A stretch of 64,000 nt of DNA. Origin: Chryseosolibacter sp964438975. GTDB taxonomy: Bacteria; Bacteroidota; Bacteroidia; Cytophagales; Cyclobacteriaceae. The notes below the pieces were generated by a model. The model was not told the DNA's origin. It made no database searches and saw only the letters and a list, made by a program, of their open reading frames with translations. The DNA lies in assembly GCA_964438975.1 (NCBI GenBank), contig CAYTMU010000001.1, positions 124,001 to 188,000 of the forward strand, given 5' to 3'. The first letter of the stretch is position 1. Each line of letters opens with the position of its first letter. Positions 36,012 through 46,600 of this stretch are shown here, in pieces. A program made the translations under genes and the position numbers.

Positions 36012-37194
36012 GAGTTTTCTGCTTGTCATTATCTTACTCGCCTGTAGTCTCTCTGCCTTTGGACAGAAAAAGACGAAAGGCCAGCTTCAAAAAGAAAAGC
36101 AGCAGAACGTCGAGCGGATCAGGGAGGTTGAAAAGATCCTGAACGAAACGTCAGCGAAGCGCAAAAACTCGCTCGGCGAATTGAATGCTTTGAATCAGCG
36201 CATTCTCGAGCAACAAAACCTCATCAACTCGATCCGGAATGAGATCGGACTCTTGAATACGGAAATCCGTGAGAATAATGATATTATCCAGGTCCTTGAT
36301 GACGATCTCGATAAATTAAAACAAGAGTACGCGGCTATGTTGTTCGCTGCGCAGAAGGCAAGCAATAGCACCACACGTTTAACATTCCTGTTCTCTTCCA
36401 AATCGTTTGATCAACTCGTCATGCGCCTCCGCTACATGGAGCAGTACGGTGAAGCGCGGAAACTGCAAGCTGAACTGATATCACAAGTCCAGGCCGAGCT
36501 AGGCAACCAGGTTAAGCAGATAGAGAACAAGCGCGAAGAGAAGAACAAACTGTTGAAGGATGGTGAGACTGAGAATATGAATCTCGCCAGTCTGAGGAAA
36601 AAACAGTCGAACCTGGTCAAAGCGCTGGAAAAGGAAAGTAAGAAGCTGAGAAGTGATCTTGAAGAAACGAGAAAAGCGCTGACCGTCCTTGACCGGAAGA
36701 TCAACGACATCATCAAGGAGGAAATGGAACGCGAAGCCCTTGCGCTCAAGAGTAGCAACAGGTCGGTATCAGTTGCCCTCTCGTCGTCCTTTGAGGAAAA
36801 CAAAAACAAGTTGCCCTGGCCGGTATCTACTGGCTTCATTTCGCAGCGATTCGGTCGCCAAAACCATCCCGTGCTAAAAGGAATCGTTCTCCAAAATGAC
36901 GGCGTCAACATTCAGACAAAGCAGAACGAAAAGGTCAAAAGCGTCTTCGAGGGCGAAGTGCGAAGCGTGGCGTTTATCCCAACTTTTGGGAGGACCGTCA
37001 TCATCAATCACGGCGAGTACTACTCGGTCTATACCGGCCTGAAGGAAGTGTATGTCAAGTCCGGGCAAAAAGTGACAACCAATCAGGAAATCGGGCAGGT
37101 GATCTCGAATAACGAAGGCATTTCGGAATTGCGCTTCCAGATCCTCAAGAAATTTACCCCCCTGGACCCGCAGGCATGGCTGGCAAACATGTAA
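35998..37194 (+). CDS. EnvC-like murein hydrolase activator (coiled coil plus degenerate LytM)
   Basis: A 398-residue periplasmic protein. A signal peptide ('LLVIILLACSLSAFG') precedes a long two-part coiled coil (about 25-255) and a C-terminal LytM/M23 domain (about 275-398). The LytM zinc site is degenerate: the usual GxDI segment reads GVNI and the HxH segment reads 'YYSVYTGL'. It is therefore likely a non-catalytic activator of N-acetylmuramyl amidases in cell separation, as for E. coli EnvC. It is the last gene of the coupled nucleotidyltransferase-TPR-DUF4292 operon. Confidence 0.88.
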   Translation: MCAGKSFLLVIILLACSLSAFGQKKTKGQLQKEKQQNVERIREVEKILNETSAKRKNSLGELNALNQRILEQQNLINSIRNEIGLLNTEIRENNDIIQVLDDDLDKLKQEYAAMLFAAQKASNSTTRLTFLFSSKSFDQLVMRLRYMEQYGEARKLQAELISQVQAELGNQVKQIENKREEKNKLLKDGETENMNLASLRKKQSNLVKALEKESKKLRSDLEETRKALTVLDRKINDIIKEEMEREALALKSSNRSVSVALSSSFEENKNKLPWPVSTGFISQRFGRQNHPVLKGIVLQNDGVNIQTKQNEKVKSVFEGEVRSVAFIPTFGRTVIINHGEYYSVYTGLKEVYVKSGQKVTTNQEIGQVISNNEGISELRFQILKKFTPLDPQAWLANM

Positions 37195-37281
37195 AAAAAG
37201 GCCACAGGAGGTCAGAGAGATACGTGGACGGGGTTAAAAGAAATCACTCTCCATTCTTTCAGATTCTCGATTTTTTTACCC

Positions 37282-37289
37282 TATTTTTG
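37282..37289 (+). promoter_or_regulatory. Candidate -7 box for tatA-gatA-transglycosylase operon
   Basis: TATTTTTG matches TAnnTTTG, about 95 bp before the tatA ATG. TTTC at 37257-37260 stands where the -33 TTTG is expected. The remaining leader holds no recognised riboswitch. Confidence 0.45.
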
Positions 37290-37376
37290 TGATTACCTGC
37301 CAACACTTTTTGCGGTTAACCGGAGCGGCAGGAAGCTTCGGAGTATCATATCTCGCTGAACTTTAATAATTTTAAT

Positions 37377-37589
37377 ATGAAAGCGGTATTATTGTTTTTG
37401 GGAAACCTCGGAATGCAGGAAATCATCCTTATCGGCTTGTTCGTCCTGATCTTTTTCGGGGCAAAGAAAATCCCTGAATTCATGAAGGGTCTCGGTAAAG
37501 GTGTTCGCGAATTCAAAGATTCCATCAAAGATGTGAAGAAGGATATCGAGGATGCCGGTGCTGCCGCCAAAATTGAAGAAGGCAAGTAG
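37377..37589 (+). CDS. tatA: Sec-independent protein translocase subunit TatA
   Basis: A 70-residue protein with one N-terminal span ('MQEIILIGLFVLIFFGAKK'), the conserved FGAKKIPEF hinge, and an amphipathic charged helix ('FMKGLGKGVREFKDSI'). TatA multimers form the pore for folded twin-arginine substrates. TatC is not in the window. gatA starts 2 bp after the stop, so the two are coupled. Confidence 0.93.
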   Translation: MKAVLLFLGNLGMQEIILIGLFVLIFFGAKKIPEFMKGLGKGVREFKDSIKDVKKDIEDAGAAAKIEEGK

Positions 37590-37591
37590 TA

Positions 37592-39019
37592 TTGAAAGCA
37601 TACGGTTCTTTCCGGGAGATCCGGAACGATCTTCGGAACGGTGCGATTTCATGCCGTGACCTTGTCACACAGCATCTTTCAAATATTCGAGGAAAAGCCC
37701 ACCTCAATGTCTTTTTGAGCGTGTTCGAGGAAGAAGCGCTTTCACGGGCTGACGAAATCGATAAAAAGTTGCGTACGAATACCGCCGGTAAGCTGGCTGG
37801 TCTTGTCGTGGGAATAAAAGATGTCCTGGCTTACCTGGATCATCCCCTTCAGGCGTCCAGCAGAATACTTGACGGCTTCACTTCCCAATATACCGCAACG
37901 GCAGTACAACGTCTCCTCGATGAGGACGCAATCATCGTTGGCCGGCAGAATTGTGACGAGTTCGCCATGGGTTCATCCAATGAAAATTCAGCGTTTGGCC
38001 CTGTGCTACACGCAACTGATCCTACCCGAGTTCCCGGCGGATCTTCCGGCGGATCAGCTGTGGCTGTCATGGCAGATCTCTGCCATATTTCACTTGGGTC
38101 GGATACCGGGGGTTCTGTCAGGCAGCCGGCAGGCTTTTGCGGAGTTGTCGGGCTGAAACCCACATATTCGCGGATATCGAGACACGGATTAGTGGCCTAC
38201 GGATCGTCGTTCGATTGCATCGGAATCCTCGGAAAATGTGTAGAAGATGTTGCGCTGGTATTGGAAGTCATTTCTGGCCAGGATAAATACGACAGTACTG
38301 TGTCCCGACTGCCGGTTCCAAATTATTCGGAAGCTGTTAACCGCGAACCGCGGCGTTACCGGATCGGCTACCTTCGGGAGATTGACAGTTCCGAAGGAAT
38401 ACAGCCGGAAATTCGGGAAAATGTCGGTAACAAGATCAGGGCTCTGAAAGCAGCCGGTTACGACGTTGAGGTAATAGACTTCCCGTTGATGGATTACATA
38501 TTGCCCACGTACTATATCCTGGCAACTGCCGAAGCCAGTTCCAACCTGTCACGTTTTGACGGTGTGCGGTATGGATACAGGAGCCGTGCAACCAGGGACC
38601 TTGAATCGATGTATAAGAAGAGCCGGTCAGAAGGATTCGGCAAAGAGGTGCAGCGGAGAATTTTGCTCGGCACATTCGTATTAAGCGCGAGCTATTATGA
38701 CGCTTACTATACGAAAGCCCAAAAAGTGAGACGTATCATTCGGGAGAAAACAAAGGAGTTGTTCAATCAGTACGACTTCATCCTGATGCCTATCACGCCT
38801 ACTACGGCCTTCAAATTGGGCGAGCGCACGAATAATCCTCTTGAGATGTACCTGGGAGATCTTTTTTCCGTTCAGGCTAATGTAGTGGGAGTTCCCGCCA
38901 TATCAATCCCTTGCGGAACAGACAAACAAGGTCTGCCAATTGGCCTGCAGATCATCGCGGATGATTTCGAAGAGTCGAAACTTCTGCATTTTTCGGAGTT
39001 ATTAATGCACATGAATTGA
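37592..39019 (+). CDS. gatA: Glutamyl-tRNA(Gln) amidotransferase subunit A
   Basis: A 475-residue amidase-signature enzyme. It releases ammonia from glutamine to convert Glu-tRNA(Gln) and Asp-tRNA(Asn) with GatB and GatC. The catalytic triad is visible as K76 (VGIKD), S151 (GGSSGGS) and the cis-serine S175 (SDTGGSVR), exactly three positions before the numbering of S. aureus GatA. The start is a TTG 2 bp after tatA. GatB and GatC are not adjacent. Length and motifs favour GatA over a general amidase. Confidence 0.9.
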   Translation: MKAYGSFREIRNDLRNGAISCRDLVTQHLSNIRGKAHLNVFLSVFEEEALSRADEIDKKLRTNTAGKLAGLVVGIKDVLAYLDHPLQASSRILDGFTSQYTATAVQRLLDEDAIIVGRQNCDEFAMGSSNENSAFGPVLHATDPTRVPGGSSGGSAVAVMADLCHISLGSDTGGSVRQPAGFCGVVGLKPTYSRISRHGLVAYGSSFDCIGILGKCVEDVALVLEVISGQDKYDSTVSRLPVPNYSEAVNREPRRYRIGYLREIDSSEGIQPEIRENVGNKIRALKAAGYDVEVIDFPLMDYILPTYYILATAEASSNLSRFDGVRYGYRSRATRDLESMYKKSRSEGFGKEVQRRILLGTFVLSASYYDAYYTKAQKVRRIIREKTKELFNQYDFILMPITPTTAFKLGERTNNPLEMYLGDLFSVQANVVGVPAISIPCGTDKQGLPIGLQIIADDFEESKLLHFSELLMHMN

Positions 39020-39020
39020 C

Positions 39021-40511
39021 ATGGGGAAGGTATTGCTGGTTTTTCTGTTCATGTTTTTTTCGACGCTCGCGTTTTCGCAGCAGCTGCCAGACGACACGTT
39101 CGTTGTTTCTGATTCACTTGCTACATCGGTGATCGATTCGCTGGAGGTAGCCGAAGCAGAAGAAGAAATTCTGTTTAAGGAGGATACGTCGGACTATGTA
39201 TTTTTCGCGCTGCCCAGAGAACTGGAGTATATACCCGGCGACGATGATCCGCTGATTATCGGCGACCGCCTCTCTTGTATCGAACAGCGCATCCCCCTCG
39301 TCTACAACGACAAGATACACGCCTTCATCAACTACTTCACCGTGAGGGACCGGGAATACACCCGGTTGATGATGCGCCGGAAAAATCTATATTTTCCGCT
39401 GTTCGAGAAGTACCTCGCGAAATACGATCTTCCCGACGAACTGAAGTACCTTGCCATCATCGAGTCGGGATTAAACCCCAAGGCGATCTCCCGTGCCCGC
39501 GCGGTCGGCTTGTGGCAATTCATGTCGGCGACAGGTCGTTACTACGGACTAAACAACAACTGGTATATCGACGAACGCATGGACCCGGAGAAGGCGACTG
39601 ATGCTGCCTGCCGTTACCTTCGCGATCTTCACCGGATGTTCAACGACTGGGAACTCGCACTTGCCGCGTACAACACGGGGCCTGGAAATGTGAGGAAAGC
39701 AATCCGGCGGTCAGGTAATAAGAAGTCCTTCTGGGAGATTTATCCATTCCTCCCGCGCGAGACGCGTTCCTACGTACCACAGTTCGTCGCTATGATCTAC
39801 ACAATGAATCACCTGGAGGAACACAACTTCTTCGATGAAGGCGAGGAGATGCTGGTCCGATCCGACACCCTCCATGTCCGGAAGTTCGTCAACTTTGAGA
39901 CACTAGCCAGTCTCACAGGAACATGTGTGGAAGATCTGCAGAAACTCAATCCATCGGTTCAGCACAATGCGATCCCCGATATGGAGAAGACATGGGTGAT
40001 GCGGATACCCGTAACGGCAAAGGAGCAACTGACTGACAACCGAGTCGCCATTCTCGACTCAGCATCCCGGACTGGACGCAAGGAACTGGAAGTACTCGCA
40101 AAAGCGATGCAAGGCGGTACATACGGGCGCGAACGAATTGTTTATAAGGTCCGCAGCGGTGATGTCCTCGGATCGATTGCTATGCGTCATAAGGTCAAAG
40201 TATCTGAGATCAAACAATGGAACAACCTTCGCAGTGACGTTATCCGCTCCGGGCAACGTCTGAATATCTGGGTAAAAGGAGATCCGGCTCTCGCGGTCGC
40301 AAAAAAGACATCTACGACCGCACCTCCGGTTGCCACCATTGCGACCACCAATGTGCAGGGCCAGAAAACCTACACCGTTCAGCCCGGCGATACATTGTGG
40401 GACATCTCGCGAAAATTTGACGGTCTCACGATTGAAAAGATCAAGTCGCTGAACAAACTCCCTGACAATAAAATCCGTGCGGGGCAGATGCTGGTAGTGA
40501 GTAGTGAGTGA
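39021..40511 (+). CDS. Lytic transglycosylase with two LysM domains (MltD-like)
   Basis: A 496-residue exported enzyme cutting the MurNAc-GlcNAc bond. Signal peptide ends at 'STLAFSQQ'. The SLT domain (about 120-260) holds the catalytic glutamate E148 in 'AIIESGLNP', 'ARAVGLWQFMSATGRYYGL' and 'LALAAYNTGPGNVRKAI'. Two C-terminal LysM modules ('YKVRSGDVLGSIAMRHKV' and 'YTVQPGDTLWDISRKFDG') bind peptidoglycan. It starts 1 bp after gatA, so it belongs to the tatA operon. Domain order is as in MltD. Confidence 0.92.
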   Translation: MGKVLLVFLFMFFSTLAFSQQLPDDTFVVSDSLATSVIDSLEVAEAEEEILFKEDTSDYVFFALPRELEYIPGDDDPLIIGDRLSCIEQRIPLVYNDKIHAFINYFTVRDREYTRLMMRRKNLYFPLFEKYLAKYDLPDELKYLAIIESGLNPKAISRARAVGLWQFMSATGRYYGLNNNWYIDERMDPEKATDAACRYLRDLHRMFNDWELALAAYNTGPGNVRKAIRRSGNKKSFWEIYPFLPRETRSYVPQFVAMIYTMNHLEEHNFFDEGEEMLVRSDTLHVRKFVNFETLASLTGTCVEDLQKLNPSVQHNAIPDMEKTWVMRIPVTAKEQLTDNRVAILDSASRTGRKELEVLAKAMQGGTYGRERIVYKVRSGDVLGSIAMRHKVKVSEIKQWNNLRSDVIRSGQRLNIWVKGDPALAVAKKTSTTAPPVATIATTNVQGQKTYTVQPGDTLWDISRKFDGLTIEKIKSLNKLPDNKIRAGQMLVVSSE

Positions 40512-40537
40512 GTAACTCACCATTCACTCGATTTTCC

Positions 40538-40545
40538 TATCTTTG
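40538..40545 (+). promoter_or_regulatory. Candidate -7 box for maeB
   Basis: TATCTTTG matches TAnnTTTG, 25 bp before the maeB ATG, giving a leader of about 20 bases. No convincing -33 element. Confidence 0.45.
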
Positions 40546-40570
40546 GCAACTCAAACAGAAACCATCCCGC

Positions 40571-42865
40571 ATGTCAATCAAGATACGAAAACAGGACGCG
40601 CTGAATTATCACATGCAAGGGCAGCCTGGAAAAATCGAAGTTGTTCCGACAAAAGTCCTGAGTTCTCAAATGGATCTGGCCCTCGCTTACTCTCCGGGTG
40701 TAGCGGAGCCATGTAAGGAGATATTTGCCAATCCCGAGGATGTTTACAAGTACACCTCCAAAGGCAACCTTGTCGCCGTCATCTCCAACGGCACAGCTGT
40801 ACTCGGACTTGGTGATATTGGCCCTGAGGCTGCCAAACCGGTAATGGAAGGAAAGGCCGTGCTCTTTAAGAAGTACGCCGGCATCGACAGCTTCGACATC
40901 GAGATCGACGAGAAGGATCCTGATGCTTTCATCAAGATCGTAAAGGCGTTGGAGCCGACTTTTGGAGGAGTGAACCTCGAAGATATCAAAGCTCCGGAGT
41001 GTTTCAAGATCGAGACAGTGCTCCGTGAGAAAATGAAGATCCCCATTATGCACGACGACCAGCACGGTACAGCCATCATATCGGCTGCCGCGTTGATCAA
41101 TGCTTTGTCAATTGTCGATAAAAAGATCGAAGAAATTCGAATTGTCGTCAATGGCGCCGGCGCCGCTGCCGTGAGCTGCACAAAGCTTTACCTCGCTCTC
41201 GGAGCGAATCGGGAAAACATCATCATGTGCGACAGCAAAGGCCCGCTGACCAGAAAAAGAACAAATCTCGACGAGATCAAGAGCCAGTTCGTTACGCACC
41301 AGGATGTAAGTTCCCTGGAAGATGCCGTAAAAGGATCGGATGTATTTGTTGGGCTTTCGATCGCAAATGCGCTCACACCTGAAGCTCTGCTGAGTATGGC
41401 CGATAAGCCCATAGTCTTTGCGTTAGCCAATCCCGATCCCGAGATTGACTACGAACTCGCACGCAAGACGCGTCCTGATGCCCTGCTCGCAACTGGTCGT
41501 TCCGACCATCCCAACCAGGTTAACAACGTTCTCGGATTCCCATACATCTTTCGAGGTGCCCTCGATGTACGTGCCACGGAAATAAATGAGGAGATGAAAC
41601 TCGCGGCTGTACACGCACTTGCAAATCTCACACGCCAGTCTGTTCCCGACTTAGTCGTCAAAGCATACGGCACAGATAAGCTCAAATTCGGCCCCGAATA
41701 CCTGATCCCCAAGCCACTTGATCCCAGGTTGATCACGACAGTATCTCCAGCGGTAGCAAAAGCTGCAATGGACTCGGGGGTTGCCCGCAATCCGATTACG
41801 GATTGGGCAGCTTACGAGCATGAACTGTTAAGCCGGATCGGCATAGACCACAAGTTGATGTCGCGTGTGATCGATCGCGCGAAGCGCAATCCCAAACGTG
41901 TTGTCTTCGCTGAAGCCACCCACCCGAAGATCCTGAAGGCTGCACAGGTCCTCAAAGATGAGGGTATCGCAAACCCCATACTTCTCGGAAACCGGAAGGA
42001 GATATTGGAAATGATCAAGCACTACGACCTCGACCTGGAAGATTGCCCGATCATTTACCCGCGTGATCAAACTGAGAACGTCGAGCGCTATGCACAAGTC
42101 CTCTACCAGAAACGGCAGCGCAAGGGAACTACTTATCAGGATTGCCTCCGATTGATGCGCGAGCGCAACTACTACGGCAGTATGATGGTTGAACTCGGCG
42201 ACGCCGATGCACTGGTCTCCGGTCTGACGAAAGACTACCCCAAAACGATTCTCCCTGCGCTGCAAGTCATTGGTGTAGCAGACGGCGTAAGCCGCGTCGC
42301 AGGCATGTATATTATCACCAACAAGCGTGGCACTTTCTTCTTCTCCGATACTACTGTGAACCTCGATCCAACCGCAGAGGAACTTGCGCAAATTATCGAA
42401 CTGACTTCCCGTGGTGTCCGGTTCTTCGATATTGAACCGCGTGTCGCAGTACTTTCGTATTCGAACTTCGGATCATCCAAGGGAGAGTTGCCGGAGAAAG
42501 CCCGGAAGGCCGTCCAACTCGCCAGGCAGAAAAATCCCAAACTCATTGTGGAGGGAGAGATCCAGGCGAACGTGGCGCTCAATACGGAGATCCAGCAAGA
42601 AACATATCCGTTCAGCGAACTGTCCAAGGAAGGCGCCAACACACTGATCTTCCCGAATCTCTCATCGGGGAACATCGCCTACAAACTCGTCATGGAGATC
42701 GGCGGTGCCGAGGCAATCGGACCTATCCTTCTCGGAATGAAGAAGCCTGTTCACATTTTGCAGTTGGGAAGTTCCATCCGGGAGATCGTGAACATGGCAG
42801 CCATCGCAGTTGTCGATGCCCAACGTCACGAGCAAATCCGAAATCCGGAGGATGCTTCCGCATAA
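40571..42865 (+). CDS. maeB: NADP-dependent malic enzyme with C-terminal phosphotransacetylase-like domain
   Basis: A 764-residue fusion. Residues 1-430 form the malic enzyme that decarboxylates malate to pyruvate with NADP: 'MDLALAYSPGVAEPCKEI', 'PIMHDDQHGTAIISAAALIN' and 'IRIVVNGAGAAAVSCTKLYL' are all present. Residues about 435-764 resemble phosphate acetyltransferase, as in MaeB, where this part is regulatory. I start at the ATG at 40571; the 21 codons upstream in the open frame overlap the transglycosylase gene and the promoter. ruvA follows after 29 bp. Confidence 0.95.
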   Translation: MSIKIRKQDALNYHMQGQPGKIEVVPTKVLSSQMDLALAYSPGVAEPCKEIFANPEDVYKYTSKGNLVAVISNGTAVLGLGDIGPEAAKPVMEGKAVLFKKYAGIDSFDIEIDEKDPDAFIKIVKALEPTFGGVNLEDIKAPECFKIETVLREKMKIPIMHDDQHGTAIISAAALINALSIVDKKIEEIRIVVNGAGAAAVSCTKLYLALGANRENIIMCDSKGPLTRKRTNLDEIKSQFVTHQDVSSLEDAVKGSDVFVGLSIANALTPEALLSMADKPIVFALANPDPEIDYELARKTRPDALLATGRSDHPNQVNNVLGFPYIFRGALDVRATEINEEMKLAAVHALANLTRQSVPDLVVKAYGTDKLKFGPEYLIPKPLDPRLITTVSPAVAKAAMDSGVARNPITDWAAYEHELLSRIGIDHKLMSRVIDRAKRNPKRVVFAEATHPKILKAAQVLKDEGIANPILLGNRKEILEMIKHYDLDLEDCPIIYPRDQTENVERYAQVLYQKRQRKGTTYQDCLRLMRERNYYGSMMVELGDADALVSGLTKDYPKTILPALQVIGVADGVSRVAGMYIITNKRGTFFFSDTTVNLDPTAEELAQIIELTSRGVRFFDIEPRVAVLSYSNFGSSKGELPEKARKAVQLARQKNPKLIVEGEIQANVALNTEIQQETYPFSELSKEGANTLIFPNLSSGNIAYKLVMEIGGAEAIGPILLGMKKPVHILQLGSSIREIVNMAAIAVVDAQRHEQIRNPEDASA

Positions 42866-42894
42866 CCAAAGCCGGAACGCATAAGTCGACTGTC

Positions 42895-43488
42895 ATGATC
42901 ACTTTTCTGAGAGGCAGGTTGGTACACAAAGACCCGACGCACATCATCGTCGACGTCGGAGGGATCGGATATCATGTGAATATCTCGCTGGCGACGTATT
43001 CGGAAATCAAGGACCAGGAAAACGTCACGGTGCACACTCACCTGGCTATCCGCGAAGACGCGCACGTCCTTTTTGGATTCAGTCGTGAAGCGGAGAAGAG
43101 ACTCTTCCAGCAACTGATATCCGTGAATGGCGTCGGTCCGAGCACTGCTATTGTAATGTTGTCTTACATGGACAGCGAGGAACTGAAAAGCGCCATCATC
43201 CAGGAAAACACGGCGGTCTTGCAGTCAATTAAGGGTATCGGTGCAAAAACCGCTCAGCGCGTTATCATCGATCTTCGCGACAAATTGAAGAAAGAAAGCT
43301 GGGAAGACTCTCAATCACAGGTTTCGCCTTTGGCGCACAATACCGTGCGAAACGAGGCGTTATCTGCTTTGCTCACACTTGGCCTTCCCAAAGCGGCGGC
43401 CGAGAAAAGTGTCGACACGGTCCTGAAAAAATCAGGAAATACCATTACTTTAGAAGATTTAGTAAAGCAAGCACTTAAGAATGCGTAA
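42895..43488 (+). CDS. ruvA: Holliday junction DNA helicase subunit RuvA
   Basis: A 197-residue protein that binds Holliday junctions and loads RuvB. Domain I is an OB fold ('MITFLRGRLVHKDPTHIIVD'), domain II has two helix-hairpin-helix motifs ('LISVNGVGPSTAIVML' and 'LQSIKGIGAKTAQRVIIDL'), and domain III is the small C-terminal RuvB-binding helix bundle. It lies between maeB and sprA, a placement common in Bacteroidota. Confidence 0.96.
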   Translation: MITFLRGRLVHKDPTHIIVDVGGIGYHVNISLATYSEIKDQENVTVHTHLAIREDAHVLFGFSREAEKRLFQQLISVNGVGPSTAIVMLSYMDSEELKSAIIQENTAVLQSIKGIGAKTAQRVIIDLRDKLKKESWEDSQSQVSPLAHNTVRNEALSALLTLGLPKAAAEKSVDTVLKKSGNTITLEDLVKQALKNA

Positions 43489-43491
43489 GGT

Positions 43492-43519
43492 TGGGGTGGC
43501 CCCACTCTTTCTTTTTATC
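43492..43519 (+). terminator. Weak hairpin and T-rich run after ruvA
   Basis: TGGGG (43492-43496) and CCCCA (43500-43504) form a 5-bp stem with a 3-base loop, followed by a T-rich stretch (ctctttcttttt). It may partly end maeB-ruvA transcription before sprA. The stem is short. Confidence 0.35.
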
Positions 43520-43648
43520 AAAGTACGTATTCCTGAGAGGAAATTGTCGATGACCGGCTGTGCGGATTTAAATTGGCTGGATTGTTTGCCTAAACCTTCC
43601 TTCCGGACCAATTGCTCGCTGGCCATCGCGTAAATTGGCGAAGAAAAC

Positions 43649-46600
43649 TTGGCTCCTGTTACCTGTAAGAACTGCGCCGCATACTCCGTCAGCCTGTTGA
43701 TGGCTTGGCTGTGTATTGTTTTTCCGGCAACCGTTTTCGCACAGCAGACCGATACTTCCCGGGTAACGCCATCCGACACCATTCCCGAAACATACGAACC
43801 CAGCCGGCGACCCACTGCAATTCCGAGAGATCGCTACGGCGATCCGTTCTCCAACACCACAAGCGAATCTCCCTTCTTTCTCCGCGATCCGAATCTGCTT
43901 AGGCTCGACGTCGAGATCGACACCGGCTTTAACTATACCGTTTACGAAACGATCGGAGATCTCAATTACCGTCCGACGACGACTATGTCTTTCGACGAAT
44001 TCAAGAAGTATCAGGATCGTCAGATCTTAAAGAACTACTGGAAAGCGCGATCGCGTGCATTGGACGGTGAAAGTGCAGTAAGCGGGCGCGGCTTTACTCC
44101 GAAAATATTTGTCAGCCCCGTGCTCGACCGGATCTTCGGTGGCAGCTACGTCGAACTGGTGCCGCGCGGCTTCGTTACACTCGACTTCGGAGGATCGTTC
44201 CAAAAGATCAGCAATCCCTCGATTCCGATCCGCCAGCAACGCAACGGCGGATTCGAGTTCGATCAGCAGATCAATATGAGCGTCGTAGGTAAGATCGGTG
44301 AGAAGTTGGCAGTGACGGCAAATTTCGACAATAACAATTCCTTCGACTTTCAGAATAATATGAAAGTTGAGTACACGGGGTATAAAGAAGATATCCTGCA
44401 AAAACTTGAGATTGGCAATGTCAGCCTTCCGCTGAACAACACACTGATCCAAGGCGCGCAAAACCTCTTCGGCGTAAAAGCCCAGATGCAGTTTGGCAAG
44501 CTCAACGTCACCACCATCGCTTCCACACAACGGGGCAAGGTTGAGTCAATAGAGATCCCCAGCAGTTCGAGTGGTCAGGGGCGGCCATTTGAGATCATCG
44601 CGTCAAATTACGATGAAAACAGGCACTTCTTCCTCGGACACTACTTTCGCGACAATTACAGAAGATGGATTCAGAATCTACCCCAGATCAACTCAGGTGT
44701 CAACATCACTCGTGTGGAGGTTTACATTGTCAACCGTAACAATGACACACAAACTCTTCGCAATGTCGTCGGTCTGATGGACCTTGGCGAAAGCAGCCGG
44801 ATCTATAACTCCAGCGTAACCGGTCTGGGTGGCAATCGACCGACAGCAAACAATGCTAATGACCTGTTCGCAACCGTCACATCGAGCATTTCTCGTAATC
44901 CGGATGAGGTGAATATGGCACTTGAAAACCTGTTTAATGGCGACAAGAACAATGGAACTGATTTTGAGAAGATCACTGCCGCTCGCAAGCTAAGCCCCAC
45001 AGAATTTACCTTCCATCCACAACTCGGCTATATCACGCTGACGCGAAAACTTCAGAATGACGAAGCAATAGCGGTCGCATATGAATATACCGCGGGAACC
45101 GGTCGGCATCGGGTCGGTGAACTGACTGACGATATCGACGGCCAGAAGAATGAGAATGTAATCTTCCTGAAGCTGTTACGACCCCGCAAAGTCAGTATAC
45201 GCGATCAGAACGACCGAATCATTCCGACATGGGATCTGATGATGAAGAACATCTACTGGCTCAACGTCAATCAATTGTCGCCGGAAGGTTTCCAACTTCG
45301 CATCATCTACCGCGATGATCGCACCGGGATCGACAACCCTCAGTTGCAGGAAGGGAGCAGCACCTTGCGCGAACGCCAGCTGATCGAGGTTTTTGGATTA
45401 GACAAACTAAATCCCGTCAATGATCCTCAGCGCGATGGCAACTTCGACTTTGTGGAAGGGATTACAATCGACACACGGAACGGGCTGATAATCTTTCCTT
45501 ACCTCGAGCCGTTTAGTGCGGCGCTTCGAGAAGCATTCAGAGAACAGCCGAACGAGGACTTCCTGATACAGAAATATGCATTCGATACACTGTATAGAAC
45601 AACTAAAGCAGATGCAGAGCTTTTCGCTACCAAGAACAAGTTCTTTCTCGTCGGTCAGTATAGTGCCGGTTCGGGTTCCGCGCGTGAAATTCTCATTCCA
45701 GGGTTCGGTATCTCACAGGGTTCAGTCCGCATTTTCGCCGGTGGTGTTCCACTCATGGAAGGGACGGATTACACCGTCGACTACACTTTCGGAAAAGTGA
45801 TCATCAACAACGAAGGAATTCTCAGCTCCGGCAAAAACATCAGCATTCAATATGAACAATCCGATCCTTTTGCCTTTCAGACGCGCAGTCTGATCGGAAC
45901 GCGGTTCGACTATCAGGTAAATGAAGATGTCAACCTCGGTTCTACGTTCCTCTACTACAACGAGCGTCCTCTGGTAAGTCGAAACCAGATCGGTACCGAG
46001 CCCGCGCGCAACATGCAGTATGGTCTGGACTTTAACATCCGTAAAGACAGCCGCCTCCTCACAAAACTGGTCGATGCCATTCCAATCCTTCAGACCAAGG
46101 AGACATCATCTATCAACTTTACAGGGGAGTTCGCGCAGTTGATTCCCGGAACCTCAAATATCATCGATGGTGAAGGGACGGCTTATGTAGACGACTTCGA
46201 GAATACGGCGACTCCGTTTTCCCTCATGTCGCCGCATAGCTGGAGCCTTGCCGCCACCCCCGTGGGTGACCCCCGATTTGACCCAAGTGGTGGACAGCCG
46301 TTTGATCTTCGAGCGGGTTACAAGCGCGCCAGGCTGGCCTGGTATACGATCGATAACCAGTTCTACCGGGAGACCGGAAGATTCAAACCCAGCAATATCA
46401 CCGAGTCGGACGTCAACAAGTATCATTATCAACGCGCGATTCAGCTTGATGAGATCTATCACCAACTTCAACCTCAACAAGGGCAGGCATGGCAAACAAC
46501 GCTGGACCTCGCCTACTATCCGAATGAACGCGGGCAATACAACTACAATCCGAATCTCACGAACTCCGGGTTTCTCTCAGAAAATCCCAGAAGTAATTGG

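Noticed and set aside
41828..42391. Long antisense open frame within maeB (187 codons), and similar ones within bshA and sprA
   Set aside because: They mirror strongly conserved coding sequence on the plus strand and show no recognisable protein.
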